In this document: positions 7,200-10,269 of the stretch, one piece after another | Position numbering within the stretch: position 1 is the stretch's first letter | How the letters are laid out: each line of letters opens with the position of its first letter | Assembly: GCA_028700095.1 (NCBI GenBank) | Contig: JAQVTJ010000055.1 | Span: 1 to 10,269, forward strand | Reading direction: 5' to 3' | DNA from: Methanobacterium sp. | Lineage (GTDB): Archaea > Methanobacteriota > Methanobacteria > Methanobacteriales > Methanobacteriaceae | DNA length: 10,269 nucleotides | The notes under the pieces: model-generated | What the model saw: only the letters and a program-made list of their open reading frames with translations | Databases searched by the model: none | Told to the model about the DNA's origin: nothing | Program-made: the position numbers and the translations under genes

Positions 7200-10100
7200 T
7201 TAATTAAAAATCTGTCGAATTAAATCAAATATTACTTCAAATAAGGTTTTTTCATCTGCAACCATTACATTGAACGCTGATGATGCTTCACTAACAATAG
7301 AGAAAGTATATTTTAAATTTAATTTATTATATTCACAATCAATGTCTTCTAAAAGTTCTGAATATTCTCCGCTTGAACCGCTCATTATTGGATATAGTTG
7401 GTTTGAAAAAAATAATTGGCTACTTGGAGCTAAATTAAAAATCATTAAATTAATATCTGAAGGATAATATTCTCCATCAAAAGTTAAAACTTTTGAAAAA
7501 ACAGTATTTGATTGAGTAATTGTTGCTGATAAATTAATATTTGAAAAACCATTATTTTTAACAAAATATTGTATTCTTTCCTCATTAGCAGGGTTTAATT
7601 GGATAACTGCATAATCATCATGATTTGATAAGAAAACAAAACTTAACGGATTAGCAGTTAATATTTCATATTCTTCAGATATTAATGTCTTTAAACTTGA
7701 ATCAGTATAAGTGATAGTAAAATTAAAATTATTAACTATTCCTTCAATACTGCAAGGATAAAAAGTTTTAATTGAAATTAATCCTTCTTGGCCTGGCCAA
7801 ATATTAGAGTCATAAGTTATTGAATTAATATCAATGCCTGTAATATTTATTCCGTTTATTATTCCAACACCATCTCCATTGTTTTTTAATATTATTTTTA
7901 TTTCTGACAATGAATTAGAATAAAGATTTGAATATTCTAATCTTGAAATTGTAAAATTTGCTATTCCTAAAGGAGCATAAGGCTGGCATACAGTATCACA
8001 TTGTCCGTCATGAGTATAATATTGGCCGACTAAACAGCTTGTTCCTTCATTAGTGCAGCCGCATGAATCATCATCTGTGCCATAAATTGCATCAAAACCG
8101 TAATCAATATCATCAGAACAAACACTTCCTTTAACACACGAACTAGTTGAATTATAAAAATTATCAGCATTATAAGAATAAGGACTAAGTTTATACAAAT
8201 AAGTTATTTCTTCATTATCCAAAGCACGATTATAAATACGAACTTCATCAATTGAACCGTTAAACCATCCTACATCCCCTGAGCATGCTGAAGGTGAAAA
8301 GCCTACAAATAAATAATCTGATGAACCACTTGCAGTATAACTAGCCTGACTTACTTGACCGTCAATAATGCCATTAACATAAATTCTTAATCCGTTAACT
8401 AAATCCCAAGTAGTAACAAAATAATACCATACATCACTTAGTAATGTAGTTGCTCCTGTAACTGATGAAAGACCATTATTCCAACTAATTGCCCTTAATT
8501 TATTTCCCACTAATGAAACAAATGGTAGACACCAGCCTTGTCCGTTACTGGTAGATGAAATATGTATTATATTACCTTGATTCTCTCCTGTATTTACTTT
8601 AACCCATCCTGAAATAGTATAAGGTTTATCTATAACACCTAAATCATTTAGATTAGAAACCATAACATAATCATTTGTTCCATCAAACTCTAAAGAGCTG
8701 CCATATTTTCCAGTCACCCAATCAGAAGTATCCATGTTTGTTAAAATTCCATTATTATTGTTACTATTATCATATGCAGTTATTCCTTCCCCTTCATCAA
8801 AATGCCATTCGCTAACTAATCCGTTTCTTAAATTTATATTATTATCATCTCCGCAGCAAGAATATTCATGATTCCATGAAACTTGAAAATTATCAATATA
8901 GAATTCTGAAGTGCCAGTAGTTTTTGTTCCAAAATGCACACTATTTACTTGAGTTGTTGAAAAAGTACCTGAATTAACAGGATAGGTTGGAGAATCAGTC
9001 CATGTACTCCAGTAACTATTATTGTAGATTCTGTAAGACGTTTTCCATGCAGTATCATTAACGCAAATCATTTTAACTTCAAGCCAATCAAAAAGGCCAG
9101 TTATGACTTGAGTTGTTGAACCTGCATTGCTCATTAAATACATGTTAGAATATCCTAAATAAATGTAGGTCAAACCATTCATATAAAAATATGGCCTGCT
9201 GCCATAAAGCATTGCTCCATTTTTATATTTAAATGATATCCAATCACCTGGAATCATATATCTATAATCAGAAGAATTAAACGACAATGTTGAACCTACT
9301 CCAATAACTGTATCATTATCTATAACGTGCCCAACTTTTGAGCCATCAAGTGTTAAGCATTTGAATGAAACATTTTCTCCACTTATAGCAGTCCAAATTC
9401 CCTTTCCTTCTGAAATAATTCCTCCAATGTTTTCCCCTTCATCCCAGCCTTCAAAATCTTCTGCATAATCCTGATCACTTACAGAACCATCAATCCAAGT
9501 GTAATTATAATTATTACATAATGTTGATGAAGTATCTATTTCTTGATTAATGTAATTTCCAGCTTGACAAAAATGCGCAGTGCTTCCTATTGAGCCATTA
9601 TAAAAATTATCTAATAATAAGTCATCACCGCAGCATGAAGAATAAATATTATTTTGAGTTGTGTATAATAAATATATTTCTTGGCTGCTTAAAGGTTTAT
9701 TATAAATTCTTACTTCATCAATTGTTCCATTAAAACCATACCCTGATAATCCTCCTATTTCAAAATGTTGATTAGGTAAAGGACTTATTCCGCCATCTTC
9801 TGATGCGTCAGCACTTGAAATATAAATTCCATCTAAATACAATGACACTCTATTATTAGATACGCTTACAGCCACATGATGCCAATCATATAAAACAGAA
9901 TAAGGCAAATCAAAATGTTCATATATTAAATCCCCTAAATTTCTGTGAATAAAAGATATTCTTGTAGCATTTGTTAATTGAATAGCATAATTAACATTTG
10001 CATAAGAAGTTAATCTTGCAATTATTGGAGCCATTAACCCATAATAATAATCTGAATAATTTCTATTAATTGGATAAATCCATGCTGACAATGATAAATT

Positions 10101-10269
10101 TGCAGTCAATGCTGAAATATTATTTATAGGAGTAGCTACAGTTGAAAGACCATTAAATCTTATTCCGCTTCCGTATTTTCCTATAGTCCAATTAGTATTA
10201 CTTACAGAAAATGTAGCATTAGTTAATCCCATATTATCTTTTGTAACAGTGCCTGAATTTTCATCAAAA
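7200..10269 (-). CDS. Secreted LamG multidomain surface protein, C-terminal part
   Basis: The frame enters from the right edge (first full codon 10268-10266) and stops at TAA 7202-7200: 1022 residues are visible and the N-terminus is missing. The ATG at 10232 is not the start, because the sequence before it (FDENSGTVTKD) is the canonical first strand of a LamG domain. Domains by position: LamG 10268-9660 (ends DEVRIYNKPLSSQEI); CCGDD module 9647-9465; a beta jelly-roll-like domain 9460-8880 (ends FYIDNFQVSW); second CCGDD 8868-8851; second LamG 8820-8205 (LVSEWHFDEGEG to DEVRIYNRALDNEEI); cysteine/aspartate-rich stretch 8200-7985 (YGTDDDSCGC); two CARDB-like beta sandwiches 7985-7203 (IKIILKNNGDG, IQYFVKNNG). 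There is no C-terminal transmembrane helix or sorting motif; it ends FDLIRQIFN. It is probably an exported adhesin-like protein related to the downstream giant protein. Ligand unknown. Confidence 0.93.
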   Translation of the reverse strand, partial: FDENSGTVTKDNMGLTNATFSVSNTNWTIGKYGSGIRFNGLSTVATPINNISALTANLSLSAWIYPINRNYSDYYYGLMAPIIARLTSYANVNYAIQLTNATRISFIHRNLGDLIYEHFDLPYSVLYDWHHVAVSVSNNRVSLYLDGIYISSADASEDGGISPLPNQHFEIGGLSGYGFNGTIDEVRIYNKPLSSQEIYLLYTTQNNIYSSCCGDDLLLDNFYNGSIGSTAHFCQAGNYINQEIDTSSTLCNNYNYTWIDGSVSDQDYAEDFEGWDEGENIGGIISEGKGIWTAISGENVSFKCLTLDGSKVGHVIDNDTVIGVGSTLSFNSSDYRYMIPGDWISFKYKNGAMLYGSRPYFYMNGLTYIYLGYSNMYLMSNAGSTTQVITGLFDWLEVKMICVNDTAWKTSYRIYNNSYWSTWTDSPTYPVNSGTFSTTQVNSVHFGTKTTGTSEFYIDNFQVSWNHEYSCCGDDNNINLRNGLVSEWHFDEGEGITAYDNSNNNNGILTNMDTSDWVTGKYGSSLEFDGTNDYVMVSNLNDLGVIDKPYTISGWVKVNTGENQGNIIHISSTSNGQGWCLPFVSLVGNKLRAISWNNGLSSVTGATTLLSDVWYYFVTTWDLVNGLRIYVNGIIDGQVSQASYTASGSSDYLFVGFSPSACSGDVGWFNGSIDEVRIYNRALDNEEITYLYKLSPYSYNADNFYNSTSSCVKGSVCSDDIDYGFDAIYGTDDDSCGCTNEGTSCLVGQYYTHDGQCDTVCQPYAPLGIANFTISRLEYSNLYSNSLSEIKIILKNNGDGVGIINGINITGIDINSITYDSNIWPGQEGLISIKTFYPCSIEGIVNNFNFTITYTDSSLKTLISEEYEILTANPLSFVFLSNHDDYAVIQLNPANEERIQYFVKNNGFSNINLSATITQSNTVFSKVLTFDGEYYPSDINLMIFNLAPSSQLFFSNQLYPIMSGSSGEYSELLEDIDCEYNKLNLKYTFSIVSEASSAFNVMVADEKTLFEVIFDLIRQIFN
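7201..7210 (-). promoter_or_regulatory. Candidate TATA box of the SRP RNA
   Basis: TTTTTAATTA is centred about 26 nt upstream of the predicted RNA 5' end (about 7180). It falls on the last codons of the upstream protein gene (Phe-Asn-stop), so the RNA promoter would be embedded in that gene's 3' end. AT-richness makes chance occurrence plausible. Confidence 0.4.
9530..9647 (-). repeat. CCGDD-FYNGSIGST module shared with the giant protein
   Basis: SSCCGDD is followed by DNFYNGSIGST, FCQAGNYINQEID, then ST-x-C. The giant protein has CCGDD, DTFYNGSIGST, FCMNGSFINQAID and ST-x-C with the same spacing at about 5187-5070. At DNA level a 17-base stretch (attgagccattataaaa) is identical at 9591-9607 and 5140-5156. 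This shows that the two genes share a module by duplication or recombination. Confidence 0.85.

Overview
The window is an AT-rich stretch in which everything I can support lies on the minus strand. In transcription order (right to left) it holds the 3' part of one large secreted, LamG-type multidomain protein gene (10269-7200), a structured RNA that I read as an archaeal-type signal recognition particle (7S/SRP) RNA (about 7182-6908), and the 5' part of a giant secreted mosaic protein gene (6852 to position 1). The giant gene is open for 2284 codons and runs off the left edge. Together the two protein genes cover about 97% of the window.

The organism is most likely an archaeon, probably of the DPANN type (Woesearchaeota/Pacearchaeota-like). 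Three things point that way: an SRP RNA of about 270 nt with both an Alu-like domain (helices 3 and 4) and an S domain (helix 8, plus a possible helix 6); AT-rich boxes about 26-28 nt upstream of the RNA 5' end and of the giant gene's ATG, with no Shine-Dalgarno sequence, as in leaderless archaeal transcription; and giant LamG/FnIII proteins with CCGDD cysteine motifs, a style I associate with those lineages from memory. UGG encodes Trp and I saw no in-frame TGA, so the standard code applies. The lineage is inference.

The giant protein begins with a Sec-type signal peptide. Two tandem glycine-rich domains of about 250 residues follow, each opening with a TVPAGVTSV motif. Next comes a mosaic of cysteine-rich CCGDD modules, fibronectin type III-like domains, LamG/concanavalin-like jelly rolls, an FDDFSDG-type sandwich domain and a CBM4/9-like domain. 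A block of about 1010 residues is duplicated in tandem (DNA period about 3.01-3.04 kb), and the second copy is cut by the window edge. The upstream gene uses the same parts (two LamG domains, two CCGDD motifs and one module nearly the same as in the giant protein) and ends in two CARDB-like beta-sandwich domains without a transmembrane anchor.

Taken together this looks like a cell-surface or adhesin locus, with the SRP RNA gene in the gap between the two exported-protein genes. The roles in adhesion or host-cell contact are inferred from domain content. The co-location with the SRP RNA may be chance.
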